NCBI RefSeq assembly: GCF_963082655.1
Contig: NC_081556.1
Location: 310,001 to 374,000, forward strand
DNA from: Stomoxys calcitrans
Lineage: Eukaryota > Arthropoda > Insecta > Diptera > Muscidae
Reading direction: 5' to 3'
DNA: 64,000 nt
Of this stretch, positions 53,331-64,000 are shown one piece after another. Both the position numbers and the translations under genes were made by a program. The stretch's first letter is position 1. Every line of letters begins with the position of its first letter. Under the pieces are notes generated by a model that saw only the letters and a program-made list of their open reading frames with translations, ran no database searches and was not told where the DNA came from.

Positions 53331-54330
53331 GCTGCATGATTATCAATGTCTGTCCTTGTTTTAACCATTCTCATTATCCTTGTCCCCAGCAGATTCGCGA
53401 AAATTTTCAAAAATTCCACGCACAAAATATTTCCTCACTTTGTCAGTTAATGACCTCTGTCAGTTTTGTTTCTCCCATTTGCATTCACGTGAAGCAACAG
53501 CGCATCGGCATGGCCATGAACAAATGCCGTGAGAAAATCAGCTCCAAAAGTTTTGAAAACGTGATATTGCACTCAGATAAGAACACTGAAACTTATTTAA
53601 CGAGCAGCCCGAATTCTTGTCACGGGGATGGAGGGGGTTTTTTGGCGTCAATGGGCGAAGTTCCTCTGTCTATCTGCCTTCCATAAACAGCAAATTGTCA
53701 TTTTCTTGCAATTTGAAAAATATCCCCGTGGCAACAAAGTTTGTCTATTGCACCGCCATTGATTTACTGGCCCAAGAAGAGTTGTTCACAAATACAACAA
53801 AATCCGTTATTATTAGTAAGGGGTAAAGGTTTAAACATTTGTCTGGTCCATAAATCATCATATAGTGGCGGAAGCGGCGAATGTTTCACTACAAATACTT
53901 GACTGAGCTCAAGTGCACCGTAGTGTTGGTCCAAATTTGTTTTGCCATCGAAGAACATAAATTTTAAACGTTAGTCTACCCCATAGAGACCGTTTGGATA
54001 TTCTGCTGCTGGATCAGTTTTGGCCTTTGCCGCTGTACCTATTGGCTAAACAATTCCATTCAATTAAATGTAAATAAAACTTCTTTCCAAAGGTGGCAAT
54101 AAATATTACTTTCCAAACAGAAAGGGTGGCGGCTACTACAACTACAACCATTAAGGAGTTACCTAAGAGAGTGAGTGCGAGTGGCAACTGTCTTGTTGCA
54201 GGCTCAGGGAGAAAATCTACACAGAAAGACATTTTGTAGCAATATTTTTCCACTCGAATTTTATGTATTTTCGCATTTTGTTTTTAGAACGCGTACGCAT
54301 CCAGCCATGTCAAAACTTTTTTGGTGTCGC
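53331..54330. other. Unassigned stretch with one 116-codon ORF
   Basis: The plus-strand ORF at 53336-53686 is the longest in the 47-64 kb part but shows no domain. Its Cys/His content has no regular spacing. Treated as chance. Confidence 0.25.
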
Positions 54331-54334
54331 TAAG

Positions 54335-54475
54335 CGGCACGGCGTTTGGCCTCGGCTTAAAAAAGAAGGACCCATATCATTGAACTAAAACTTGAATAGG
54401 ACTCCACTCATTGATTTGATAGAAATATTTCCTGTTCTTTCTTGGAATGTTCATGGGAATATGTAGAATAGGTCT
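54335..54475 (+). repeat. SINE 3' fragment
   Basis: GGCACGGCGTTTGGCCTCGG, GGACCCATATCATTGA, GACTCCACTCATTGATTTG, TTGGAATGTTCATGGG. Confidence 0.6.
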
Positions 54476-54960
54476 TTCGAAGCTATATCTAAAGATGGAC
54501 CGATTTGAACAATTTGCAATACCTGCCGATCTACATCGTTAAATAACATAACGCCCATTTTTCTGCCCCTTATGAGCGCTACATGGGCGAACTTAACGCC
54601 CAATTTCGTTTCGGGCTTTATGACCGCGGTATGGGCAGTCATACTGCCTAAAATTGATTTAAGGCCTTACGACTCTTATGCGTTACGACAGCTCGCATTG
54701 TTGATATGGGATGGGCACAATTCTTGTTCGATTTGTCTTAAATCTTGCACATTGAGTGGGGACCATCATCACCCATGTCAAATATGCGCAAATGCACACC
54801 GGTCTTCCACTTTGATTTTTTGAGAACATAACAGTCACAATGGTTTACCGATTTGGGTGAGATTTTGCATGGGGGTTTCCTTCTCACTTCTAATATCCGT
54901 GTCAAGTTTTGTGTGTCTTCCTGTGAAAATAAATCTTCCAAAATAACTTGTCGAAGGCCT
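54476..54960 (-). repeat. Degenerate F1-like units
   Basis: AGCTATATCTAAAGATGGACC, ACTCTTATGCGTTACGAC, TTCTTGTTCGATTTGTCTTAA and TTTGCACATTGAG. Too diverged to define ends. Confidence 0.4.
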
Positions 54961-57009
54961 TTCACGGTGGATATTTGACCTGGTCGATCTTAAAGCCTAA
55001 AAACTTGTTTTGTTAACCACTTTCCCAAATTGTGGATTTTGACTTTTTGCTGTGTAAATGGGATTCACAAGACAACTATTGATAATGAGAGGAGTAGCAA
55101 TTGTGTCCCTCCAAGCTGCTCATTTATTAAGGAGGTCATTCGAGTAATGCGGTTTCGATAAACCAGTGATTTATAGGTGGTACTTAAATTGCCAACAAGA
55201 GCACCAGCAATGCGGGTCAAATTGGCAAAGGCATTCAACCAAAAGAGCAAATAATAAAGAAAACATTTAATTAATGCCTTAAAGTATGCTACACATTTAT
55301 AGATAAACCAGTGCCGGAAACGTAGACGTACTCTCAGCGAAAAGAAGGAATACGAATTAAGTAGTAAATATGGAAATTGACAACATAATTATACACAGCA
55401 CTACAGCATGCTGAGTGTCATAATCTTGTCATTCCGTTTTTAACACCTGGAAATATCAATCTGCGACCCAATATGCATTTATGATCGCTTTGACCTCTTA
55501 ATTCTTTGTGCCACCGCTGTCGTGTGGTGACAGACAGAAGGACAAGACTTGTTGGGCTAAAAAGGTCAGTATCATATATTGTTGTAGCAGTGTGTTGTAC
55601 ACTGAGGTGGCAGCCCTTGCCTTCATCAGGTCGATCCGGTACGTACAACCGGCTGCCATGGGATTGAGGTCAAGATGATCATAAACCGCACTTTGTGTCG
55701 ATTATCGATATTCCAAGGTGTTACGAATGGCAAGCCGACATTATAACATCCAGCATTCTGCGGTGATGTGTACAATGACGTCGGCAATTGTTTTGCGGCT
55801 AGCTATTCCCTTGAAATTCTACACCAGCGCTTTATATCAGTGGCGGGCAAATGTACACACACTATTACATATATATTTTTGTTCGCGAACAAGAACATAA
55901 GCCCATTGGTTTGGAAATTTTACACACACTAACACATGTGCCCAAGACTGCTTTATATTGATGTAGGTTCTTGGGGAATAAAAACGGTTCGTATTTAAAC
56001 CGCATATCTCATTTTAACTTCTTGAAATATTTAGTTTGTAATGAACATTTGTCCCCACAAAATACTGTCCCGATAGGTTCCGAAATTGCAACCATACGAG
56101 TGTAAAACAGAATAGCCTATTTGACTTCCATAGCTGTTCTTCCTTAGCTTGCTGAATTAATTAAGGCATCTTTTTTGGCAGAATCAATGATTGGGTGTGG
56201 GTTCGGTCTCAGACTCTTTATGACAAACCATTATAAGGCATTTGCTTGCAATTATCCTTTGTATAATTCGTTTATCGGTATGATGAGTTTTTTTTTGCAG
56301 GAACTCTCATAAATCGCTATGCAAGATTTAAGGTTAATTGAAGTCCCCCCCCTGGCCTTCGTTTCTTTTTTTGCCTCAACAATGGCTTGCAAATGTAGAA
56401 CATTTAGCACAAAATGTTAATCCATGCAATTATCTTTCAAAGCTGTGCAATTTGCTGACAGAAAAGAATCACATGCCATGAATCATAAATTATTATTGTT
56501 ATTGTTGCCATTGGCGTTGGTATAGCCATCGCCATTATCATCAGTGTTTATGAAAATAACGGCCAGTGATAGTTCTCCTCTGTGCAATGGAATTGGCTTT
56601 TTTAGAATATACGGTGATTCATATTTTTTGCTTCCAAAATAATGGAGCCATTTGCATAATAGATTTTAAATATTTTCTGTTTGACTGCACCAATTTCCGT
56701 GGAAGTGGATGGAGGAACCTTTGTGTTATGGGACAATAGTAGTTAACCCCTTGGCGACATATGGTTAGAAAAAAATCTAACATAAATTGTTCTGATATGT
56801 TTTGGTAGATTTTTAGAAACAATTTTAGTATCTTTATGATGTACATCAGTGATGGGCATACTAACACAGTTGCAAATAATAAATTGTGTTTGTATAAGGG
56901 GCCGTAAATCCCGACCCATCGACCAATTGCAAAACAACAACAATGCGTCGACCGAATTTAGGCACACGAGTTGGCTACGCTATCCTTCTGTTCGTTTTTC
57001 CTATGCCCG
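54961..57009. other. Unassigned stretch with one short dispersed block
   Basis: 55570-55668 is the GCAGCCGGTT-type block (GTTGTACACTGAGGTGGCAG to GGCTGCCATGGGA). The remainder shows no gene or RNA; 55440-55520 has weak F1 end motifs. Confidence 0.35.
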
Positions 57010-58440
57010 TGGGCATTAAGAGCGTCTCAAAAAAATAAGATTTGACGAAAAATTCTCCAAAATAGTACCGGAAGTGGTACTATTGGACAACTTCTTTACG
57101 GATTGAGCTAGAGATTTAAATATTGGTACTTAAGCACTCTATGGCAATCTAAATGGGTGACTGACTAAATGAGTTTCTGGAAAATGGTACATTAAGGTAC
57201 GAGCGTCTCGAAAAAATAAGATTTGGTGACAAATTTTCCAAGATAGTACCGGAAGTGGAAGAAATAGTACGATTAGTCCAGCAATTGGTACTATTTGATA
57301 CCTTCTCTACGTATTGAGCTAGAGCTATGAATTTTGGTACTTAGGCACTCTATGAAAATCTAAATTAGATGACTATATGAATTTCTGGAAAATGGTACAT
57401 TTAGGTACAAAAAAAAAACCCAAAAATGTATATGTGAACATTGAATAGGGATCCTATGATCAAAGATTTTGAAAGTCTGCTTAAAGAATCATGTTGCGTT
57501 AAACCCAATTTAACGCACCATGATTCTTGGGATTGGGAAAAAATACGGAGAGTAGTCTTCGAAACGATAGAAAACGTGCGTTTAGTACCGTATTGGTACA
57601 ATTTGGTACTTTCTTTACGGATAGAGCTAGAGCTCTGAAATTTGGCATGTAGATACAACTAAGAAATATATAATGGATGAGTAAATAAAAAGATTATCTT
57701 CGTCCTCAGCGAGCGGCGAAAGCTAGAAATAAACAATTTGGTAAAAATGATCGTGATCTTAAAAAAATTCAATATTTGGTGCCAAATCGTACCAGAGGTG
57801 GAATAAAACGTACTATAGTGCTGTAATTGGCATTGTTAAGTTTATTTAGGTACTAAAACGTACAGGCACACCTTGAGAGTATATTCGGCCGACTAGAAGA
57901 ATTTTTTAAAATTCGTACATCATTGTACTAAAACGTATAAAATGGAACATTTTTAACACATTAGCTACAGTTCTCATGCAGTTACTCCTTGACAGTATAT
58001 ATCGGGAAACGAGGAGATTTTGTTGAAATTCGAACATTTAGGTACTCAAACGTACAAAATGGTACTTTCTTTACGGATACGATTGGGATACGATTATTCC
58101 TAAACTCAATATATCGGGCGACTTGAAGGTTGTTTTGAAATTCGAACATTTAGGTACTCAAACGTACAAAAGTACTTTCTTTACGGATTGAGCCAAAGCT
58201 CTCAAAATTTGGATACAGTTACAGCTAGACAGTATTTATTGGGCGGCTAGAAGATTTTTCGAAACTAGTGCATCTAGGTACTAAATCGTACTAATTGGTA
58301 CTTTCTTTATCTTTCTTTACGAATTGAGCTAAAGCTCTGATAATTAGGATACCGTTACTATATGCCAGCATATACTGGGCACTAAAAGAGTTTTCTGAAA
58401 TTCGTACCTTTAGGTAATATATAGTACGTCTTCCGTTCGT
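57010..58440. repeat. Degenerate long-period repeat block (GGTAC-rich)
   Basis: Units of roughly 130-190 bp repeat about eight times. Each contains TTTCTTTACGGATTGAGCTA, AGAGCTCTGAAATTTGG-like, (C/G)GGC(G/A)ACTAGAAGA and ACATTTAGGTACTAAAACGT segments. The many TTGGTAC/GTACCAA words and the clear head-to-tail order distinguish it from F1 and F2. Confidence 0.75.
57484..57528. repeat. Short perfect-stem hairpin
   Basis: AAGAATCATGTTGCGTTAAA (57484-57503) and its inverse (57509-57528, one mismatch) flank a 5-base loop. Confidence 0.85.
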
Positions 58441-58533
58441 CTTGTTCTACCCTTATTTTGAGATGCCATTTGTGCCATTGCGGACTAAGATAAGTCATAG
58501 TGTCATGGCATCTCAAAAAAAGGGTAGAACAAG
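58441..58533. repeat. 29-bp inverted repeat with 35-bp loop
   Basis: Arms 58441-58469 (CTTGTTCTACCCTTATTTTG, then AGATGCCAT) and 58505-58533 match inversely with a single mismatch. It terminates the GGTAC-rich block on the right. Confidence 0.85.
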
Positions 58534-59109
58534 GCTGGTACGTTCAGTTGTAACTGAGTACGCCTTTAGTTTCGAACTCCGATATGTGCTCTACATTGTA
58601 CTAAAAACAGCACACATTTGCCTAACTCATTAACATTTTTCGATAAGCTATTCTTCTAATAAAAGCCTTTAACTCATTGGTCTTTAGCTGAACAATATCC
58701 TGCATCGAATCCCAAAGAAAAGAAAGCGCAAACTAATTTAAATGTTGACAATCTTCTGTATGATTATTTTATAAAAATGTTGTTCTGGTTTTCTATTGAC
58801 AACGTTGACGTGGCCTTAAAACTCAGCCAATTTTCAATTGAATTGCCTGCGACCAAAAGACAATGAGTCGTCCACAGGGAGGTGGAGGACCGACATACGC
58901 TACATGTTTTATTGAAAGCAATTTAGCAATTATCGATTCTTAACTTTTTGACTTACCCACACAAGAGCAGGCTTTTTGTGAGCATTCATTGTTAGGAGTA
59001 GATTTGAATATGTGCTGCATATCCTACTGACTTGTGTTCATTGCGAAACCGTCTGCCCCATTCAGCGGCCGCAAATTCATGGTTAGCCTATTTTTGTTTC
59101 TTGATTTAA
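58534..59109. other. Unassigned stretch
   Basis: No gene or repeat recognised. Confidence 0.3.
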
Positions 59110-59417
59110 TTGAAGCGGGGTGGAGCTGTGCTACTCAAAAAGCCAACGTGGAACGGAGATGTGACTAACGACGAAATCTACCAATTATACATGCTGGATG
59201 CTAAACGTCGACTAGATTCAGCCTTGAATTCCATTCAAGTTTGTTGAGAGCAAAACTATTGCGAGGTTGTCGAATCTGCTGGAAAAGACAAATGCCGCGG
59301 TACAACCCAGTGTCCGCTTACATAGGAATTTAGAGCAATGCTCACATGTAGACGATGATAAATTGCTTAGTGCACGAAATGGCGCTGCTCCATCCACAAA
59401 GGCATTACTGGAATAGA
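59110..59417 (+). pseudogene. Frameshifted gene relic of unknown function
   Basis: Two adjoining frames read like one globular or helical protein. The first is KKPTWNGDVTNDEIYQLYML then DAKRRLDSALNSIQ (to about 59237). The second, after a frameshift at about 59238, is FVESKTIARLSNLLEKTNAA then VQPSVRLHRNLEQC and a Ser/Ala-rich end to a stop at 59417. The composition is charged and helix-prone, unlike the AT-rich surroundings. No family is recognised. A repeat-borne or processed gene fragment is likely; a sequencing indel in a real exon is the alternative. Confidence 0.45.
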
Positions 59418-59734
59418 AAATTGACAGTATAGTTGTGTCGTCCTTCATATAAAAGGAACATGACATGTCATGCAGAAATTCGGAAACATGCAAACGCGCT
59501 GTGGGGCCAAGTCCATTCATTTGTTTTTCTTTAAGCTGCAACTTTTGTAAGTGCATATTGAATATCAAATTAAAATTTTTCACGATTTTTCAACATATCA
59601 ATTGAAATTTTCATTTGAAATGCTCAAACGTTTCTAATTTAATTGTTAGTTAAAAACGGGTTTGATTTTAAACCTTGACAGTTGTTATTTTTGTATTGAA
59701 CTTTTAACTTATATTCATCATTTTATTTACGCAC
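59418..59734. other. Unassigned AT-rich stretch
   Basis: No feature recognised. Confidence 0.25.
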
Positions 59735-59930
59735 ACAGAAAAAAATAAAAATCAATTTCAATCACAAAATTAATTGATCCAATTAATTTTTTAATTAAAA
59801 CTGCTTCAATAACGAAAATGATAATATCAATCACCGTTTTTGAAGGAGTTGTTAGAAAAAATTTTAATTAAAAAAGGTCAACTAAAAAAATGATTGAAAT
59901 TTTCAATTATTTTTTTAAATGAATCAATTA
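59735..59930. repeat. AT-rich MITE-like repeat
   Basis: CACACAGAAAAAAATAAAAATC start, then CAATCACAAAATTAATTGATCC and GAAAATGATAATATCAATCACC as at 45197. Its remaining part continues at about 60695-60740 (TTGAAATTTTCGAATTTTCC), after the inserted F1 copy. Confidence 0.6.
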
Positions 59931-60695
59931 AAACAAGTAAAAAATATTAAGTTCGGCCGTGCCGTGCGAAATCAGATAATAAGTACGCCGTTCATGTGCT
60001 GAAGCCCTAACTCGGATGATCGATCTAAATGACAGCTATATCTAATATGGTTCAGATCGGACCATATTTGAGTTGTATGTCGACAGTCTTATAGCAGCTC
60101 ACTGTTTTAAATTTCAGCAAAATCGGAGAATAAATGTGCTTTTTGGGTCCTAAAGCAGACGATTGGTCTCGGTCCCGGGTCCCGGGACGGCCCTAATATA
60201 ACTGTTCTGAATTTCAGCGAAATCTTGTAATTAATCCGCCCGTTATAGGCTAAAGACCCTAAAGCGGCAGATCGGTCTATATAGTAGCTATATGCAAATA
60301 TATTCCGATCTAGACCAATTTTGGTTCGAATATCGCCGGGCCTAAATAAACTCACTATGCAAAATTTCGTCAAAATCGGGTAATAAATGCTTAAGGCTTA
60401 AGGAACTAAATCGGAAGATCGGTCAATGTGGCAGCTATATCCAAATATAGTTCGATGTGACCCATTCAAGAACTTAACCTGCGAATAGAAGAAATATGAG
60501 TCTGTGCAAAATTTCAACTCAATATCTCGATTTTTAAAACTAATGGGCAGACGAACAGACACACGGACATCGTTGAATCGTCTTAGAATTTTACATCGAC
60601 CCGAAATATATATATTTTGTAGGGTCGGAAATGGATATTTCGATATGTTACAGTCCGAATGACTAAATGAATATGGTGGTGGGTACAAAAACTAT
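59931..60695 (+). repeat. Dispersed repeat F1, diverged subfamily, inserted in the AT-rich repeat
   Basis: AAAACAAGTAAAAAATATTAAG, GTTCGGCCGTGCCG at the left; GGGCAGACGAACAGACACACGG, GATATTTCGATATGTTAC and ATATGGTGGTGGGTACAAAA at the right. Internal units with GGTCTATATAGTAGCTATATG. The left end joins AAT of the MITE-like repeat. Confidence 0.75.
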
Positions 60696-60739
60696 TGAAA
60701 TTTTCGAATTTTCCAATAAATTTTTTAATTAAGCCAATT

Positions 60740-61115
60740 AAAACAAGTAAAAGCGTGCTAAGTTCGGCCGGGCCGAATCTTGGGAACCCACCACCATGGA
60801 TTCTGCTAAAATATGGGAGCCATATCTAGTATAGACTGAATTAGACCGTACTTGGTGCAATTGTTGTTGAGACAACAGAACACTATATGCAAAATTTCAG
60901 CCAAATCGGATAAAAATTGCTACTTGTAAGGGGTCAAGAAATCAAATCGGGAGATCGATTTATATGGGAGCTATATCAGCTTCTTGGCCGAGGAATCTGG
61001 CCCAGATCGGTCCAGATTTGTATATAGCTGCCATATAGTCCGATCTGTCGATTTAAGGTCTTAGGCCTATGAAAGGCACATTTATTGTCCGATTTCGCTG
61101 AAATTTAGGACAACA
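60740..61115 (+). repeat. Dispersed repeat F1, left half
   Basis: AAAACAAGTAAAAGCGTGC, GTTCGGCCGGGCCGAATC, then GGAACCCACCACCATGG and three units. It inserted at a second point in the same AT-rich repeat, again directly after CCAATT, and lacks the GGACGGAC tail. Confidence 0.8.
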
Positions 61116-61379
61116 AATTAGACAAAATTTCCTATATTTATATAGAAATTTGAAAAAAACATATTTTCAAAAAAAAAACGCCACGTGAGCCCGATTATAT
61201 ATATAACGGTTTCTATTATTCTTCAATTCCGATTGCAAGGAGAAACAACATTCATTTAAGTCTTGCAGGAAACGAAGTACATGGTTTTCCAATAAGAGAT
61301 GTTATTTTGGTATTCAGGGAAAAATTTAATTTTTTTGAGATAAATTATCGGACGTTTATTTCATTATAAAGAGGTAGTT

Positions 61380-63030
61380 GTGTCCTTAATAATGTGAAGG
61401 AACATCAGCCAAATGGTCAACACGACCATGCTTACAGGACCATATGCTTTTCAGGATATTTCCATTGCCGACCGCAAAGTGGCTGCCCTATATCCTCAAT
61501 AGCCTAACGAATTCTATCTTTGAGATCTTGAATCGATGTTGAGCTATTGGCGTACGCCTTATCTTTCAAGTGAGCCCAAAGGAAGAAGTCGCATGGTGGT
61601 TAATCTCGGACCTCGGTAGCCAATTGTGATCCCCTCTTCCAGAGATAACACGGCCCAGAAATTTTGTAGCGTGATCATAATTTCATGTGAGTCTCAAGTG
61701 GTGTCACAACCCATAAACAACAAAAATCCAATATCGATGCCATCTACAAATAACACACATAGCAACAGGCCAATGTTGTCATTGACACCTATGTGGTACA
61801 CTCCACCACCAAAAAATATAATTAAGACATATAACATATTAAGATCACAGACTGACCAACTTATGAATTATTGTATTGACTAGCACACCATGCTTACAGG
61901 ACCATATGCTTTTCAGGATATTTCCATTGCCGACCGCAAAGTGGCTGCCCTATATCCTCAATAGCCTAACGAATTCTATCTTTGAGATCTTGAATCGATG
62001 TTGAGCTATTGGCGTACGCCTTATCTTTCAAGTGAGCCCAAAGGAAGAAGTCGCATGGTGGTTAATCTCGGACCTCGGTAGCCAATTGTGATCCCCTCTT
62101 CCAGAGATAACACGGCCCAGAAATTTTGTAGCGTGATCATAATTTCATGTGAGTCTCAAGTGGTGTCACAACCCATAAACAACAAAAATCCAATATCGAT
62201 GCCATCTACAAATAACACACATAGCAACAGGCCAATGTTGTCATTGACACCTATGTGGTACACTCCACCACCAAAAAATATAATTAAGACATATAACATA
62301 TTAAGATCACAGACTGACCAACTTATGAATTATTGTATTGACTAGCACAATGTATAATACATACATAGCACAATGTATAATACATACATAATAAAAGGCC
62401 AGAGTTCATGGAGCAGATAAAGCATTGCTGATCGGACCTTGGACAATGGGATGTGAACTTATCACTCGCTGCTAACAGACATCGTCTTTTGTTTTATTTG
62501 GATTCTTAAGCTTGTCTGCTAGCCGAAACGTGCCACACCAATTTGGTGTCTTTACGCCATTTATGTTTCACAGCACGACTAGCATTGCAGCTTGTGTGGC
62601 ATGAAGCGCCGTCTTGTTGAAAGTAAACATTGTCCAGATCGTACCATCCAACTCCGAACATAAGAAATCATCAACCATCTCTCGATAGCGCAATCCATTC
62701 ACCGTAACTGTTGATCCAAACGCTTTTTGGAAAAGTGAGGTCCAATAACCCCGCCAGACCATAAACAGCACCAAGCAGTCACAGTTTGAGAAAACCAATA
62801 ACTTTTTGGTTTTCCGAGACCCAGATGTGACAATATTGCTTATTGACATAGCCACTGCTTTAGTTTTGCGAACTGTGACTGTCGCCATTTTTGCAATGAA
62901 TTTTAATAATTTCAATGTTTTGTTGAAGCGTGTATTGTTACATTTTAAATAGTGGTGTAGTTTCTATTTGGCAAATTCAAAGAATTAACGCTTCAAAAGA
63001 GACGAAATACCGGGTGATTCAAAATAACAC
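61380..63030 (-). pseudogene. Decayed Tc1/mariner-superfamily transposase relic with 462-bp tandem duplication
   Basis: On the minus strand 62800-62570 reads VWRGYWTSLFQKAFGS, TVTVNGLRYREMVDDFLCSE and TFNKTALHATQAAM, the central Tc1/mariner core. 61600-61440 (and again 62062-61900) reads CDFFLWAHLKDKAYANSSTS then IQDLKDRIR and a C-terminal stretch. Stops and frameshifts abound. GGGTGATTCAAAATAACACC at 63012 looks like its 5' inverted terminus. It differs from the relics at 5461 and 8858 and is a separate family member. Confidence 0.8.
61425..62348 (+). repeat. Exact-looking 462-bp tandem duplication
   Basis: 61425-61886 and 61887-62348 are identical as far as I can read, including an 85-codon chance ORF in each. 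A 23-bp unit (GCACAATGTATAATACATAC ATA) is itself repeated twice immediately after, at 62345-62390. Confidence 0.92.
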
Positions 63031-63039
63031 CTCTTGTTG

Positions 63040-63419
63040 GAAAACCCTTTATATAATGATGTGTATTCTACACACTTGCATAGCAACAAGCAAAGGTACA
63101 GAAACAGTTAAGCTGGCAGACCGCCATTAACTGACAAGTTGACGCGGTTCCATGCCAATGACACCTTCAAACAGCCTCTTCAAGCGATTCATTCGCCTAA
63201 TGAGGCAATGCTTCAACGCTTTGTAAAACGAGAAATGCTACATGAATGTGCCTGTAATTTGACACTACCACATTGAAGTTTTCGTGTATTTCGCTTTTGT
63301 ACGGTCGTGTTGAGCACCTTACCCTCTTTCACTCACATGGCTGTGAAATCTCGTCTGATCTCTGTCAATCAGCCAAAAACCAGTTGTCAAGCTCTGCCGA
63401 ACCACGAACAAACATGTAC

Positions 63420-63459
<40 letters not shown>

Positions 63460-63675
63460 CCATTAACACACTCCAAACAACAATGCCCAGCGGGAAGCTT
63501 TAGGAGCAAAATCTGCTGCCAAAAGCCTTTTTTTGTAAGCGGAAGACATGCCATGCTATTGAACAAGTGATTCCCATAGAAGTAAGGCCTTACCTTCTCA
63601 TATCCCAAAGTTTTGCTTACAGAAGGCCGTGTGCTGAAGTAGATTTTAAACGTGTAGGATCACAAAAAAAAAACA
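63040..63675. other. Unassigned stretch with CA/TA microsatellite
   Basis: 63419-63460 is a (CA)n(TA)n microsatellite. The rest has no recognised gene. Confidence 0.4.
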
Positions 63676-64000
63676 AGTTATCGTCCGATTCGGACCATAA
63701 TTGAACTGAAAGTTGGAGACCCTAGTAAAAGTCGTTGTGTAAATTTCAGTCAATTCGATAAAAAGTTGCGCCCTTTAAAGGCTCAAGAAGTAAAATAGGG
63801 AGATCGATTTATATGGGAGCTGTATCAGGCTTTAGACCGATTCAGACCATAATTGACACGTATGTTCAAGCTCATGAGAGAAGTCCTTGTACAAAAATTC
63901 AGCCAAATCGGATAATAATTGCGACCTCTAGAGACTCAAGAAGTCAAGATCCCTGATCGGTTTATATGGCTGCTATATCAGGTTATGAATCAATTAAAAC
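63676..64000 (+). repeat. Dispersed repeat F1, internal units running off the window
   Basis: GTCCGATTCGGACCATAATTG, GGCTCAAGAAGTAAAATAGGG, TTTATATGGGAGCTGTATCAGG and CAGCCAAATCGGATAATAATTG. Close to the copy at 16520; the right end is outside. Confidence 0.75.

Noticed and set aside
53336..53686. 116-codon ORF as a gene
   Set aside because: No motif, no splice or promoter context and an erratic composition; expected by chance in this length of DNA.
61626..62345. Two identical 85-codon ORFs
   Set aside because: They are identical only because of the 462-bp duplication and run antisense to a decayed transposase.
1..64000. CRISPR arrays, bacterial operons, integrons, rRNA
   Set aside because: None seen; the tandem units present are transposon-internal or microsatellite-like, and the gene structure is eukaryotic.

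Overview
The window looks like a repeat-rich chromosomal segment of a calyptrate (probably muscid) fly. The support is a family of short secreted PGRP-SC-type peptidoglycan amidase genes without introns, fly-type introns of 60-100 bp, TATA plus TCAGT-type initiator promoters, and a dense load of LINEs, Tc1/mariner elements, SINEs and AT-rich MITE-like repeats. The species assignment is inference. No bacterial-type feature (operon, CRISPR, ribosome binding site) is present.

Layout. 1-1.1 kb: the 3' three exons of a LAPTM4-like lysosomal four-pass membrane protein with PPxY motifs. 5.5-15 kb: a PGRP-SC copy (A, minus strand), a decayed Tc1/mariner relic, a tandem duplicate of relic plus PGRP, and a second PGRP copy (B) split by a 4,087-bp Transib element. 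16.5-21.3 kb: a dispersed repeat, then a LINE whose ORF1 and ORF2 share one frame separated by a single UAG. 22.4 kb: PGRP-SC copy C (minus). 28.6-30.0 kb: PGRP-SC copy D (plus), which with its promoter is an inverted duplicate of copy A. 30-64 kb: mostly intergenic or intronic-looking DNA packed with two large dispersed repeat families, tRNA-derived SINEs, Jockey-like LINE fragments, one apparently intact Tc1 element with IR/DR-type ends (45.8-47.4 kb), a degenerate repeat block with hairpins (57-58.5 kb), a frameshifted gene relic (59.1 kb) and a mariner relic carrying a 462-bp tandem duplication (61.4-63.0 kb).

Function. The host-gene theme is gut/immune peptidoglycan handling. Three intact PGRP genes and one interrupted gene encode the same 185-residue precursor but have three different promoter regions, so copy number and expression have diverged while the protein has not. 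The most striking mobile element is the Transib copy. Its ends begin CACAGTG, the same heptamer as the vertebrate RAG recombination signal; it is flanked by a 5-bp GC-only target duplication; and it carries a RAG1-like C-terminal transposase fragment between 1,431-bp inverted arms.

Limits. Everything was read by eye from one window. Repeat boundaries are approximate unless a duplication or inverted terminus defines them. Small exons of larger genes in the AT-rich stretches could have been missed.
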